Shown: one piece after another, positions 18,337-29,598 of the stretch
Layout: every line of letters begins with the position of its first letter
How positions within the stretch are numbered: the stretch's first letter is position 1
Assembly (NCBI RefSeq): GCF_018531425.1
Contig: NZ_JAHBOI010000003.1
Location: 372,001 to 436,000, forward strand
Direction: 5' to 3'
Length of the DNA: 64,000 nt
From: Paenarthrobacter sp. DKR-5
Lineage (GTDB): Bacteria; Actinomycetota; Actinomycetes; Actinomycetales; Micrococcaceae
Notes under the pieces: model-generated
What the model saw: only the letters and a program-made list of their open reading frames with translations
What the model was told of the DNA's origin: nothing
Database searches by the model: none
Made by a program: the position numbers and the translations under genes

Positions 18337-20081
18337 CGCAGCACCTCCAGCGCCTTGAGCACTTCGTCCCGCCGCGCCCTGACAGCGGCCGCATCCGCGG
18401 GTCCCGCATCCTCCCGGGCCCGCAGGACCGGGCCGAGGTCGGTTTGTTCGATGGTGGTGGCTGCCACTCCCCGCGCCACCAGCGCCTGGCAGGCGTCGAC
18501 GACGTCGAGCACGAGGTCCAGCAGCGCCGCGCCCTTTCCCGCGGAGCAGAACCCGTCATTTGGGCTCAGCGCGTTCTGCATCAGTACGCCGTCCCGCAGC
18601 AGGCGGCCTCCGAGCAGAGCCACCCGCTCGTGACCTGGCAACGACGAGGCCCCGATGATGTCCGCCAGTTCAGCCAGCCGGTCCGACTCCGCCAGGAGGG
18701 CGGCGGCCCTCGCCCGGCGCCCAGCCCAGCCTGGATCTCCGTTGGCGGCGTGCCAGGAGCCAACGGCGTCCGCGTCCCGGGCGAAGGAGCCCGTCCAGCT
18801 CACCGCGGGATAGTGCCGGGAATAGGCCAAATCACGGTCGAGGGTCCAGAGGCACCGAACGAACCGTTGGGAGTCTGTCGTCACGGGTTCGGTCATGTCG
18901 CCGCCCGGCGGCGAGACAGCGCCGATGACGGTCACGGACGCCGTTGTTCCACCGAGCGTCGTCACCCGGCCCGCACGCTCGTAGAAGGCAGCGAGTTCGG
19001 AGGCGAGGTTCGCGGGATAGCCCTCCTCGGCGGGAAGGTCACCATTGCGGTTGGCGAACTCGCGCAGCGCTTCAGCCCAGCGCGAGGTCGAATCAGCGAT
19101 CACGACGGCGTTGTATCCCATGTCGCGGTAGTACTCAGCCACCGTGATCCCGGTGAAGATACTCGCCTCGCGCGCCATCATCGGCATGTTGGATGTGTTG
19201 GCGATGATGACGGTCCGGTCGATGAGCTTCCCGCCGGTGCGCCCGTCCTCGAGCTGCGAGAGCCCGTCGAGGACATCCGCCATTTCGTTGCCTCGCTCAC
19301 CGCAGCCCACATAGACGATCACGTCGGCGTCGCTCCACTTTGCGATTTGCTGCAGCATCATCGTTTTGCCGGTCCCAAAGCCGCCCGGAACAGCGGCAGC
19401 GGCTCCCCTCGCCACCGGGAACATCAGGTCCAGCACCCGCTGACCTGTGTGCAGCGGCACCGTGTCGCTGAGCCTGGACCGGAAAGGCCGGGGCCTGCGC
19501 ACCGGGCAGGGCTCGGCCAGAGACACGTTGCGGCCGTCCACCACAGCCACCGTATCGAGCACATGGACCCGGCATTCCGCCGCCAACCAGCTGAGCTCCC
19601 CGGACACTCCCGCCGGTACCAGGACCCGATGGACCACCGCCCCTGACTCCGGCACGGTGCCCAGCACGTCGCCGGTGCCCACACGGGTACCGGTCGATGC
19701 CTCCGGCCTGAAAGTCCACTCCCTTGTCAGCACGGTCGGTTCAGCGGCTGACTCCGCCCGCTCGGGCGTTAGCCACAGCGGTGCCGACGACAGCGGACGC
19801 ATCAGCCCGTCGAAAACCTGGCCGAGCAGCCCGGGGCCCAATAGCGCTGACAGCTGACCGCCGGTCGGCGCCGCGCGGTCGCCGGCCTTCAAACCGCCGG
19901 TGTATTCGTACGCTTGCAGCGTGGCGCGTGTTCCGGCGATCGCCACCGTCTCAGCGCTGATGCTCCGGGGTCCCAGGGCGAGCAGTTCGAGCATCGAGAG
20001 GTCCTTGGCACCCTCGACTTCTACCAGTGGACCGCTGACGCGCACGATCGCCCCGTCGCGGCCGCCTGCTATGCGCTCCAC
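18333..20081 (-). CDS. atpA: A/V-type ATP synthase subunit A (catalytic)
   Basis: The 582-residue protein contains the catalytic P-loop GGFGTGKT (residues 233-240), followed by VYVGCGERGNEM with the catalytic Glu. It also has the DSTSRWAEALRE and GRLLRDGVLMQNAL segments. The bulge region typical of subunit A rather than F-type beta is present (about residues 115-190). The length matches the family at 575-600. It begins inside the end of the subunit E gene, a 13-base overlap. All residues expected for ATP hydrolysis or synthesis appear intact. Direction of work in vivo (synthesis or pumping) cannot be read from sequence. Confidence 0.96.
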   Translation of the reverse strand: MERIAGGRDGAIVRVSGPLVEVEGAKDLSMLELLALGPRSISAETVAIAGTRATLQAYEYTGGLKAGDRAAPTGGQLSALLGPGLLGQVFDGLMRPLSSAPLWLTPERAESAAEPTVLTREWTFRPEASTGTRVGTGDVLGTVPESGAVVHRVLVPAGVSGELSWLAAECRVHVLDTVAVVDGRNVSLAEPCPVRRPRPFRSRLSDTVPLHTGQRVLDLMFPVARGAAAAVPGGFGTGKTMMLQQIAKWSDADVIVYVGCGERGNEMADVLDGLSQLEDGRTGGKLIDRTVIIANTSNMPMMAREASIFTGITVAEYYRDMGYNAVVIADSTSRWAEALREFANRNGDLPAEEGYPANLASELAAFYERAGRVTTLGGTTASVTVIGAVSPPGGDMTEPVTTDSQRFVRCLWTLDRDLAYSRHYPAVSWTGSFARDADAVGSWHAANGDPGWAGRRARAAALLAESDRLAELADIIGASSLPGHERVALLGGRLLRDGVLMQNALSPNDGFCSAGKGAALLDLVLDVVDACQALVARGVAATTIEQTDLGPVLRAREDAGPADAAAVRARRDEVLKALEVLR

Positions 20082-20590
20082 TGCGCACCTGCCTCGGGCA
20101 GTGAGTCCAACCTCAACTCCGCCAACACCGGGAGGGTCAGATCGAGCCGACGTGCACCCGCGACGGCGACCACGCCTCCCTCAGGGCTCTCGGACACCAC
20201 GGCGTCTGGCCCCAGCAGTTCGTGGCACTTCTCCCTCAACCGTGTCATCAGTTCCGGGTAGCGCGGGTCCTCGGCGAGCCCGGCTGCCGCTTCCCGCACC
20301 CGGCGGCGCAGTTCCACCCGGACTGCCGTGCGGGCACCCAGGACCAGTTCGTGGGCCTGCCGGCGCGCCCGCGCCGAGCGTGCAGCGGCCTCGGCTGCGG
20401 CGGCGGCCTCGCCCTCGGCGGCCGCCGTGGCGAGGATCCGCGCTGCTTCGGTCCGCGCCGCTTCCAGCTCCTTGTCCGCCACCCGGCGCGCGGCACTGCG
20501 GATCCCGGCGGCCTCCTCCTCTGCCGCCGCCCGGAGCGCCTTGCGGACCGGTTCCAAAGCGGCATTGGCTTCCGGAGCTAGAGCGGTCAT
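20069..20590 (-). CDS. atpE: A/V-type ATP synthase subunit E (peripheral stalk)
   Basis: The 173-residue protein has a long Ala/Glu/Arg-rich amphipathic helix over the first 100 residues and a compact C-terminal domain (ELMTRLREKCHELLG, then VVAVAGARRLDLTL). This is the layout of subunit E, which pairs with G/H to form the stator stalk. The ATG at 20590 overlaps the subunit F stop by four bases. Assignment rests on helix pattern, length and position in front of subunit A. Confidence 0.82.
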   Translation of the reverse strand: MTALAPEANAALEPVRKALRAAAEEEAAGIRSAARRVADKELEAARTEAARILATAAAEGEAAAAAEAAARSARARRQAHELVLGARTAVRVELRRRVREAAAGLAEDPRYPELMTRLREKCHELLGPDAVVSESPEGGVVAVAGARRLDLTLPVLAELRLDSLPEAGAQWSA

Positions 20591-20811
20591 GAGGGTAGCA
20601 CCACCGTCAGCGGGGAGCGTGGGTCGGCCGCCACTGACTCCAACGCATGCGCGGAAGCCGGGGTGAGGATGACGACGGTCGTGCCCGCGGGCAGCGCGGT
20701 CCATGCCCGCAGGAAATCCTCGGTGGTGGACCCCGCGAAGACGCCGACGCCGGCGAGCCGGAAACCGTCCAGCACGGCCTGCTCGCCGATCGCCGCGATC
20801 GCCGCCGTCAT
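20587..20811 (-). CDS. atpF: A/V-type ATP synthase subunit F, short form
   Basis: The ATG at 20811 was preferred because GGGAGGAG lies about eight bases upstream; a longer reading to 20856 is possible. The 74-residue product (EQAVLDGFRLAGVGVFAGST, then TTVVILTPASAHAL) matches the Rossmann-like core of subunit F. It lacks the C-terminal 20-25 residues usual in the ~100-residue family. F binds the shaft subunit D and can regulate rotation. The shortened C-terminus, which in relatives reaches into the head as a brake, may alter regulation. Confidence 0.75.
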   Translation of the reverse strand: MTAAIAAIGEQAVLDGFRLAGVGVFAGSTTEDFLRAWTALPAGTTVVILTPASAHALESVAADPRSPLTVVLPS

Positions 20812-20827
20812 CTCCGCTGCTCCTCCC

Positions 20828-22573
<1,746 letters not shown>

Positions 22574-22587
<14 letters not shown>

Positions 22588-23500
22588 CGAGCACCTCGCT
22601 GCCCCCTGCTCCCGCGGCAGCGGCAGCCAGTGCGGCGCAGAGGCGCCACGCGTCGACGGACAGGATGGCAATCGCCCCCAGCACGACGTCCGGTCCCGGC
22701 ATCGACGCCCGGAGCAGCCGGAAGCCCGCTGCCTGTACGGAAGCGCGCAGGCGGGCTTCGGCGCGCCAAAGCTCCTGCGGGGAGTCGATTCCGAGGACCA
22801 CCTTCCGCAGGGACGGCGGGAGGGCGTCGGAAAAGCCGGCGAGGGTGCTGGCGGACTCCCAGGCGCTGCCAAGGACCGGCCGCAGATGATGCAGGACCGG
22901 CGCCGACGGCAGGTGGGAATCCACCATTAGCGCCCGTGCCGCCGTGAGGACGCATACGGCGTCGCACCACGGCCGCGCCGAGGGGGCCACGGCCGCCAAG
23001 CGACGGGCCCAGGACACCGTCAGGGCGTCCCTGAGCGTACCGCTCTGCGCCGTGCCCACGTCGCCCCAAGCCGTGGTGCGCAGGACGGAAACGAGTTCAT
23101 CCGCCGAGGCCGCCTCGCGCACACGGGTCCATGCGGTCGCCAGGGCGCCCAGCTGGAAGGGCTCCCCGGACAGGGTTCCGTCGGCGAGTCGGCGGGCCAG
23201 TCCCGTGATGTTCTCAATTTCGAAGGTCCCCGCCGCCGCCCGCGCAAGAGCCGTGCCCGACGCCGGGAGCCAGCCCGCGAGCACCCGCAGTTGCCAGAGG
23301 ACGGCCTCTTGAATGGCTCGCTCGGCAGCACCCAGTCCCGCCGTTCCGCTGAGCCGGTCCGCGTAGCTCGACCCGTGCAGGGCTGCGACAGCGCTCTCCA
23401 ACGTCGGAAGCGCCGCAATCGCGCGGGCCGTCCCGGCCCCCGAACGACGCTGCGCCATGGAGCGCGCCCGCACGGAGGCGGCGACCCAGTCCGCTTTCAT
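22574..23500 (-). CDS. atpC: A/V-type ATP synthase subunit C (d-type, AC39-like)
   Basis: The 308-residue protein is helical and Ala-rich. It has the repeat-like organisation of the funnel-shaped C/d subunit that joins the shaft to the rotor ring (FEIENITGLARRLADGTLS, and a later match near SVLRTTAWGDVGTA). ENITGLAR resembles the conserved E-N-L-K/R segment of the family. It lies between the G/H and I genes, overlapping both by a few bases. The assignment depends partly on operon context. Confidence 0.8.
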
Positions 23501-23931
23501 GGCAGGCCGGTGCTTTCCGGAGCCATCAGCGACTCGAGGACTTGATCGACGACGGCGGGTATGCCCGCCCTGCCGGACCGTTCCAGCTTTGCCGCTTCCT
23601 GGCGTGCCTGCGCAAGCACCCGCGCATCGCGGTCGAGGGCAGCCGTTTTGATGCGGGCGGCTGCATTCGCGCGTTCGGCGTTTGCGTTGAGCAGGGCCCG
23701 GGCCACGACCGCGGCCGCCTCCGCGTGGGCGCGGGCAACGTCATCCTCCGCCTTTTGGCGCGCTTGCTCGACCGTGGCCGTGCAGGCCGCGACGTCGGCC
23801 TCCAGCGCGGCGAACACCGGTGCCAGTTCGGCTTCGGGGCCCTGCACGTCGGAAGCGGGCACTCCGGCCGGCCCGGCCGAACCGGGAGCGCCGGCCGGCC
23901 GGAAACGGTCCAGGATGCTCAGTCGCGCCAT
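23497..23931 (-). CDS. A/V-type ATP synthase stalk subunit, G/H-like coiled coil
   Basis: The ATG at 23931 is preceded by GGGAGGTG at ideal spacing, so I prefer it to the longer reading from 23979. The 144-residue product has a 40-residue Gly/Pro-rich start and a single long heptad-like helix rich in Ala, Glu and Arg (about residues 45-130). Such a protein at the head of an A/V-type operon is expected to be the G/H stator partner of subunit E. There is no sequence motif that proves it. Confidence 0.7.
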   Translation of the reverse strand: MARLSILDRFRPAGAPGSAGPAGVPASDVQGPEAELAPVFAALEADVAACTATVEQARQKAEDDVARAHAEAAAVVARALLNANAERANAAARIKTAALDRDARVLAQARQEAAKLERSGRAGIPAVVDQVLESLMAPESTGLP

Positions 23932-23979
23932 GTCACCTCCCGGATGTCCTCGACGGCCATGAGCGATTTCCTTCAGCAT

Positions 23980-24018
23980 CCCCTGCCGGGCGACCCGCAG
24001 GCAGGGGCCAAAGTCTCC
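23980..24018 (-). promoter_or_regulatory. Leader region of the ATPase operon with inverted repeat and DosR-like box
   Basis: CCCCTGCC (23980-23987) and GGCAGGGG (24000-24007) form an inverted repeat 49-76 bases before the first ATPase gene. Overlapping it, the minus strand reads GGAGACTTTGGCCCC (24018-24004), which resembles the GGGACTWWAGTCCC palindrome bound by DosR/DevR-type oxygen-stress regulators, with mismatches. Presence of a usp gene in the operon fits, but binding is inference. The 231 bases between 23931 and 24163 hold nothing else but the right repeat. Confidence 0.35.
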
Positions 24019-24063
24019 TTCACGCCGCAGCCAGCTCCGCGCGCGGATCCTCCCGACGTGTGA

Positions 24064-24163
24064 CTGCGCCGCTCGGGTCTCCGCGCCGGGAGGTAAAACG
24101 CGCGAAACAGCCGCCTTCGCGCCTGAAACCGCTGTTTCACCTCCCCTGGCGGAGGAGTACGCC
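24064..24163. repeat. 100-bp direct repeat, right copy, flanking the ATPase operon
   Basis: This copy matches 15672-15771 at 96 of 100 positions in the same orientation. The four differences fall in the outer arms and the loop. Its last base is the first base of the stop triplet of the minus-strand DUF6177-like gene. The palindromic core is 24086-24146. Together with the left copy it brackets about 8.3 kb containing only the ATPase operon and usp. Confidence 0.9.
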
Positions 24164-25149
24164 TAGCGTCCGGAGAGCACCTGAACCAGCCGCGCGTAAT
24201 CCTCCAGCGGGTGCGGTTCCCCGGGCACGGGTTCCTGCGGGTACCTGACCAGGAGCGACTGGTGCGGGGCGACGCCGAGCAGCCGGGACCGCGCGCCGGC
24301 TTCCCCGAGCGCCTCGGGCGCGCCGCAGGCTTTCAGCGTCTCCGGTCCGAAGACGGCGCAGCCGGGCACGGACACGCCGGTGAACCGGGCCGGCCGGGCC
24401 AGACGCCGGAAGCCGAGGGCATGCCCCAGCAGGGCCGTCCGGGCCCGGGCGGCGTGCATGGCCGCACCGAAGGAGTCCAGCTGCGCGGCGTCGAGCGGAT
24501 CCACCGCTTCGGCCAGCAGCTCCAGGGACTCGTGGACGCCGCTGGCGGTGCGGCGCACGGTCAGGACCCCGACCGACGCCGCCTCCGTGCCGGGACGCGG
24601 GGCGCCGACGACGACGAGCGAGGCGTCGGAGGGGGCCCGGTCGAAGCAAAACGCTGTCACAGCGGCGGGGTCCCACGGCTCGGTGGCCGGCTCGTGCAGG
24701 CCCCAGCCCGCCGGCGCGCTGCCGGTTACTTCGCGGAAGGCGCGCTCGGCGAGCACACCGATGCGCGCGCCCAGGCTTGCCGGGTGCACCGTCTCGGCGC
24801 GCACATGCATCATGCCGTCCGGCCGGGCGGGGGACTGCAGGAACTCCTCCGCCAGCCTGTCAACGCCGCGGAATGTCTCGCCGTCCCACTCGACAACCTG
24901 TCCGGTGAACCCGTCGAAAAAGGTGCCGTCCGGCTGGGTGGCGAGCCAGCGGCGCCCGGGCTGGCTGAGCATGTCCGCCAGCGGCAGGGTCAGCGCGGCG
25001 TCGCCGGGCGTGAGGAGCGCGAACTCCCGGCCGGACTCGGCGGCCACGGCGCAGGCCCGGGCGGTCCAGCTGGAGCGGTAGGCAGTCTCTTTGTCCTGGA
25101 ACAGGACGGCGGTGCTCCCGCTGGCGAAATCGAAGACCGGTTCGGTCAT
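24163..25149 (-). CDS. DUF6177-like type VII secretion-associated protein
   Basis: The ATG at 25149 gives 328 residues beginning MTEPVFDFASGSTAVLFQDKETAYRS. The protein is soluble with no membrane helix or export signal. Content such as RWLATQPDGTFFDGFTGQVVEWDG and the C-terminal LLVRYPQEPVPGEPHPLEDYARLVQVL fits my recollection of the DUF6177 family found beside actinobacterial type VII genes; biochemical function is unknown. It is the last gene of the EccC operon, one base after the preceding hypothetical gene. Its stop codon touches the right 100-bp repeat. Confidence 0.72.
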   Translation of the reverse strand: MTEPVFDFASGSTAVLFQDKETAYRSSWTARACAVAAESGREFALLTPGDAALTLPLADMLSQPGRRWLATQPDGTFFDGFTGQVVEWDGETFRGVDRLAEEFLQSPARPDGMMHVRAETVHPASLGARIGVLAERAFREVTGSAPAGWGLHEPATEPWDPAAVTAFCFDRAPSDASLVVVGAPRPGTEAASVGVLTVRRTASGVHESLELLAEAVDPLDAAQLDSFGAAMHAARARTALLGHALGFRRLARPARFTGVSVPGCAVFGPETLKACGAPEALGEAGARSRLLGVAPHQSLLVRYPQEPVPGEPHPLEDYARLVQVLSGR

Positions 25150-25150
25150 C

Positions 25151-25579
25151 TCAGGCCTCCCCGCGCGGGCCGACGACCGCGCCGTCGCAGGTTCCGGCGA
25201 TCGTATGCGCGAGTGTGTCCGCCAGCGGACCGGCCGCCGGGGCCGTGGCATGCAGGTCCAGCCACCACACCGGCTGCTCCCGCGCCTCAGCGCCGGCGTC
25301 AGCGGTGAGGGCCAGCGGCACGGTTCCGCCGGCGGGGGCAGTGACCGTAGCCCCGTGCAGCAGACGGTCCAGCTCCGCAGCGACCCGTACCAGCCGCGGC
25401 AGCTCAATGGCAATCACCGTGCTCCCGCCGCCGTCGTCGCCGCCGCCGTCGAGGATTTCCAGCAGCAGCCCGTCCGTGCTCTCGCGCACGTAGTGCTCAG
25501 GCATCACGGCGGCCACGGACCCGAGAATCAGCTCCTGGCGCGGTTCCCGCGCGCAGGCGATGGTCCAGTCTGCGCTCAT
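25151..25579 (-). CDS. Hypothetical protein in the EccC operon
   Basis: The 142-residue protein (start MSADWTIACAREPRQELIL) has no recognisable motif, helix or signal. It starts with GGAGG seven bases upstream and overlaps the eccC stop by four bases, so it is co-translated with EccC. It ends two bases before the DUF6177-like gene. Position suggests a role in type VII secretion, for example as a chaperone or accessory, but nothing in the sequence shows it. Confidence 0.75.
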   Translation of the reverse strand: MSADWTIACAREPRQELILGSVAAVMPEHYVRESTDGLLLEILDGGGDDGGGSTVIAIELPRLVRVAAELDRLLHGATVTAPAGGTVPLALTADAGAEAREQPVWWLDLHATAPAAGPLADTLAHTIAGTCDGAVVGPRGEA

Positions 25580-28500
25580 TGCGCCTCCACCCTCCGGCCA
25601 CGGTCCAGGTCCCGGCCCGGCTCGGCCGCCGGCTCGTTGAAGAACAGCTGCACCGTCTCGGCCGGGCGCCCCGCCTGCAGCAGCTGGGCGCGGCCCGGGG
25701 GCAGCAGCCGCGCGCGGGCACCGTTGATCAGTGCGCCCTCCGACCGGTCGCCGGACATCAGCAGGCCGGTGCTGCCCGAGTCGCGCAACGCCGTGAAGAA
25801 CGCCTCGTACAGCCCGCGGCTGGCTCCGCGGACCCGGCGGGTGAGGACGGCGTGCAGGCCGATCTCGGCCCCGAGCGGGAGGTACTGCGTCAGCCGGCCC
25901 AGCGGCGACGAGCCGCCGGCGGTGAGGATGTCGTAGTCGTCGATGAGCAGCACAACCTTCGGCGCCGCGGCGGCCTTCTGCGGATCGGACACCCGCTCGG
26001 CCAGTTCCCCGGCGACGGCCGTGGCGAGCTGCTCGGCCCGCGCGGCGCTGGTGGCATGGCCGCCGAGGTAGGCGTCCGGGACCTCGTCGGCCAGGGTGCG
26101 GCGGGGGTCGAAGACGGCGAAGACAAGGTCCTCGGACGCGTACTGCTCGGTGAGGTTGCGGATCACCGTGCGCAGCAGGTTGGTCTTGCCGCAGCCGTCG
26201 TCGCCGAGCACCACCAGGTGCCGGTCGCGGCCCTCCAGGTCCAGCTGTTCGGTGCCCAGATCCGTTTCTCGCAGCCCCAGCGGCAGCATGCCGCGCCGCG
26301 AGGCACCGTTCCCGGAGCCGGCAGGCACCAGCGGCGGCAGCACACGGACCTGCATGGCGCGGGAGTCCGTGGACGCGGCGACGGCGGCCACCAGGTCACG
26401 CAGGCCCTGCACCGCGGTGTCGGGGTCGTCGTCGCCGTCGATCCGCGGCAGGGCGAAGTGGCCCAGCAGCTTCCGCTCGGTCAACGCCCGGCCGGGACGC
26501 TCGGCGCTGATGCTCTCGGCGAGCTTGCGCCCGTGGGCGGATTCGGCCGGGTCGCCCAGCCGCAGTTCAATGCGGGTGCCGAAGAAGCTCTGCTGGGCGA
26601 TGCGGACCTCGTTCATCCGGGTGGAGGTCGCGATCACGTGGATGCCGTAGCCGCCGCCGCGGGAGATCAGCGCGTGGACGGTCTTTTCGATGTCCTCGAA
26701 CTCGTCCGCGAGCTGGCCGTAGCCGTCCAGGAGCAGCACGACGTCGGCGCTGCCCAGCTCCGGGATCCGGCCCTGGGCGCACAACCGGCGCAGGGTCGGC
26801 AGCGAGTCGACGTTGTAGCGCTCGAACAGCTCCTCCCGCTGGCGCAGCATGCCCATGATTTCCTCGACCGTGCGCCGGACCACTTCGCGGTTCGTGCGCA
26901 CCGCGACGCCACCGACGTGCGGCAGGCCTTCGAGCGGGAGCAGCGAGCTGCCGAGCAGGTCCACCGCGTAGATGCCCACTTCGGCCGGGCTGTGCGTGAG
27001 CGCCAGGCTGGCCGCGATGGTGCGCAGCGCTGTGCTCTTGCCCGAGTGCGGGCCGCCGGTGATCGCGACATTGCCCCCGGCGCTCGTCAGGTCCAGCTCC
27101 CAGACACCCTGCCATTGGCGCGCCGGGTCATCCAGCAGGCCGACCGGCACCCGGAGGTTGCCGCCGGCGGGCAGCCGGATGCCCTGGCTCGTGGTCAGCG
27201 GGGCTTCGGCCACCGTGTCCAGCGCCGCCCCGCGCGGCAGCGGCGGGAGCCAGATCGGTTCCACCGAGCGGGGGAAGGCCGAAAGGGTCTCCATCAGCGT
27301 GGAGAGCACCGTTGGACCGGTGGTGCGCTGGGAAGCCGCCGTCGACAGCGGGGCGGCGCGGCGCGCGGCGGTGGCGGCATCTTCCAGGGTGGCGGCGTAG
27401 CGCGGTGCCGGCAGGACTTCGGGCTGCTCCTCGGGCTCGTCCTCCGGCTCCTCGAGTGATTCCAAGGGGCCGGACACGTACCCGGCCTTGAACCGGGTGT
27501 AGGTGGTGGTGTCCACCTTCAGGTAGCCGAAGCCGGGCACCGGCGGGAGGTGGAAGGCGTCCGGGGTGTCCAGCACGGTTCGGCTCTCGGATTCGGAGAG
27601 CGTGCGCAGGCCGATCCGGTAGGACAGGTAGGTTTCCAACCCGCGCAGTTTGCCGCCCTCGATCCGCTGGCTGGAGAGCAGCAGGTGGACGCCGATGGAC
27701 CGGCCGATGCGGCCGATCGAGAGGAACAGCTCGATGAAGTCCGGGCGCGCGGTGAGCAGTTCGCCGAATTCGTCGACGATGACGACGAGGTGGGGCAGCG
27801 GCGGCAGGTCCTCGCCGCGGGCCTCGGCCTCCCGGCGGTGCAGCTGGTAGTCCGTGATGTTCGCCAGGTTGCCGGCGGCCTTGAGCACTTCCTGGCGGCG
27901 CTGGATTTCGCCGGCAAGGCTGGCGTAGACGCGTTCAATCAGGCTGACGTCGTCGGAAAGGTTGGTGATGACCCCGGCCACCTGCGGCGCCCCGGCGAAG
28001 GGGGCGAAGGTGGCGCCGCCCTTGTAGTCCACGAGCACCATGGCCAGCACATCGGGGGAGTGGGTGGCCAGCAGCCCGAGGACGAGGCTGCGCAGCATCT
28101 CGCTCTTGCCGGAGCCGGTGGCCCCCACGCAGAGCCCGTGCGGGCCCATGCCGAACTGGGCGGATTCCTTCAAGTCCAGCATCGCGGGCCGGCCGCGGTC
28201 GTCCGGGCCGAGCGGCACCCGGAGGAAGTCGACTTCGCTGCGCGGCTGCCACAGCCGGCGGATGTCGGCGGCGTCCAGCTGCGGCGAGAGGCCGAGCATG
28301 TCCAGGAAGCCCACGGAGCTGGCGGCGCTGTCGTGTTCGAGGGAGTCGGGGGAGAGCCGCAGCGGCGCCAGCTCGCGGGCCAGGGCGGCAGCCGTGGCGA
28401 CCGGAAGCTCGTCGAGCGTGCCGCGTTCGCGGACCGGGGCGAGCGGGTCCTGCCGGTAGTTCTCCAGCAGGAAGCCGCCGTCGTCGTCCTCGGTGATGCG

Positions 28501-29598
28501 CAGGGACACCTCGCCCGGTTCCTGGCCGCGGTCGGCGACGAGGTACACGGTGGTGATGCCCAGGGCACCGGCGGCCGTCTGCTGGTCAGGGATGTGCAGC
28601 GCGGCAGGGAGGGCGCCGTAGCTGTCGGAGACCGCCAGCAGCCGGGGCAGGCTGTTGCCGACGCCGCCGGCGAGGTAGTTCTTCCGGGCTTCCGCTGCCT
28701 GGGTGGAGCGGGAGTGCAGGTCCTCGGCGAGCAGGTCGGAGAGCTCGTCCACGCTGCGGGCGAAGCGGCGAACCGGTCCCGTTTTGTGGGTCCGGCGCTG
28801 GTCGGCCAGGTGCGGCAGCCAGCCGGCCCACTCCCAGTCGGTGCGGCTGTCCTCGCCGGCGGCCAGCGCCAGGTGCAGGTCCTCCGGGGAGTGGAAGGCG
28901 CAGGACTGCAGCACCAGGTTCCGGGCGACGGCGAGCACGAAGCTGCGCGAGCCCACGACGCTCACGGTCCCGGCCGAGTCCAGCGGCACCGTGACCGGAA
29001 GGTCCGGGGAGGATTCATAGCGGCGCTTGAGGATCTCCAGCTCGGTGGTCATGAACGCGTCACCCTGCTGCAGCGCCGATCCGGCGTCGGCGACGCGGAT
29101 GTCCCGCGCTTTCCGGGCGCCGGTGCCCAGCCGAACCTCGAGGAAGTCCTCGTTGGCGCGCCGGCGCTCCCAGAGCCGCTGCGGGTTGCGGACGATGTCG
29201 AAGAGCGCGCCCGGCGGGGGACTGCCGACCCGTGCCACGCGTGCGGCCTGCTGCTCCTCGCGGCGCAGCTGGGCGCGGGAGCGTTCAAGGTAGTCCAGGT
29301 AGTTCTCGCGCTGTTCCCGGCGCACCCGGCCCTGGCGGCCCCGCTGGCTGAGCAGCATCACAATCGACGCCAGGACCGTGACGATCATCATGAGCGCGCC
29401 GATGGCCGCCAGGCTCGAGCCGCGGAAGAGCATCATGACGGTCATCGAGACGCCGGCCCCGAGCAGGGGGACCAACGACATCATGTTCATGCCGCCCTTG
29501 CCTTTTTCCATCGGCGGCGGCGCGTCGAGGGTGAAGGGCTCCAGCTGCCGGTCCGGGGCGGTGGTCCGCGCGGGCCGGTGGACGAGTTTGACGCTCAT
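25576..29598 (-). CDS. eccC: Type VII secretion ATPase EccC (FtsK/SpoIIIE family)
   Basis: The ATG at 29598 gives a 1340-residue protein, a fused EccCa/EccCb as in most actinobacterial ESX systems. Two membrane helices lie at about residues 39-83. Three FtsK-like ATPase domains follow, with P-loops GATGSGKSE (about 491), GGPHSGKST (about 846) and GDDGCGKTN (about 1131). Domain 1 keeps VLVDYKGG and VIVDEFGELL; domain 3 has VLLIDDYDIL. EccC recognises WXG100 substrates and powers export across the membrane. Its start overlaps the MinD-like gene's stop (ATGA). The WXG100 genes at 32.4-33.1 kb are the probable substrates. Confidence 0.96.
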   Translation of the reverse strand: MSVKLVHRPARTTAPDRQLEPFTLDAPPPMEKGKGGMNMMSLVPLLGAGVSMTVMMLFRGSSLAAIGALMMIVTVLASIVMLLSQRGRQGRVRREQRENYLDYLERSRAQLRREEQQAARVARVGSPPPGALFDIVRNPQRLWERRRANEDFLEVRLGTGARKARDIRVADAGSALQQGDAFMTTELEILKRRYESSPDLPVTVPLDSAGTVSVVGSRSFVLAVARNLVLQSCAFHSPEDLHLALAAGEDSRTDWEWAGWLPHLADQRRTHKTGPVRRFARSVDELSDLLAEDLHSRSTQAAEARKNYLAGGVGNSLPRLLAVSDSYGALPAALHIPDQQTAAGALGITTVYLVADRGQEPGEVSLRITEDDDGGFLLENYRQDPLAPVRERGTLDELPVATAAALARELAPLRLSPDSLEHDSAASSVGFLDMLGLSPQLDAADIRRLWQPRSEVDFLRVPLGPDDRGRPAMLDLKESAQFGMGPHGLCVGATGSGKSEMLRSLVLGLLATHSPDVLAMVLVDYKGGATFAPFAGAPQVAGVITNLSDDVSLIERVYASLAGEIQRRQEVLKAAGNLANITDYQLHRREAEARGEDLPPLPHLVVIVDEFGELLTARPDFIELFLSIGRIGRSIGVHLLLSSQRIEGGKLRGLETYLSYRIGLRTLSESESRTVLDTPDAFHLPPVPGFGYLKVDTTTYTRFKAGYVSGPLESLEEPEDEPEEQPEVLPAPRYAATLEDAATAARRAAPLSTAASQRTTGPTVLSTLMETLSAFPRSVEPIWLPPLPRGAALDTVAEAPLTTSQGIRLPAGGNLRVPVGLLDDPARQWQGVWELDLTSAGGNVAITGGPHSGKSTALRTIAASLALTHSPAEVGIYAVDLLGSSLLPLEGLPHVGGVAVRTNREVVRRTVEEIMGMLRQREELFERYNVDSLPTLRRLCAQGRIPELGSADVVLLLDGYGQLADEFEDIEKTVHALISRGGGYGIHVIATSTRMNEVRIAQQSFFGTRIELRLGDPAESAHGRKLAESISAERPGRALTERKLLGHFALPRIDGDDDPDTAVQGLRDLVAAVAASTDSRAMQVRVLPPLVPAGSGNGASRRGMLPLGLRETDLGTEQLDLEGRDRHLVVLGDDGCGKTNLLRTVIRNLTEQYASEDLVFAVFDPRRTLADEVPDAYLGGHATSAARAEQLATAVAGELAERVSDPQKAAAAPKVVLLIDDYDILTAGGSSPLGRLTQYLPLGAEIGLHAVLTRRVRGASRGLYEAFFTALRDSGSTGLLMSGDRSEGALINGARARLLPPGRAQLLQAGRPAETVQLFFNEPAAEPGRDLDRGRRVEAQ

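Noticed and set aside
16891..20081. F-type or N-type (sodium) ATPase assignment
   Set aside because: The A subunit has the V/A-type bulge, B lacks a P-loop, and subunits C, D, E, F and I are of A/V type; no alpha, beta, gamma, delta or epsilon genes are present.
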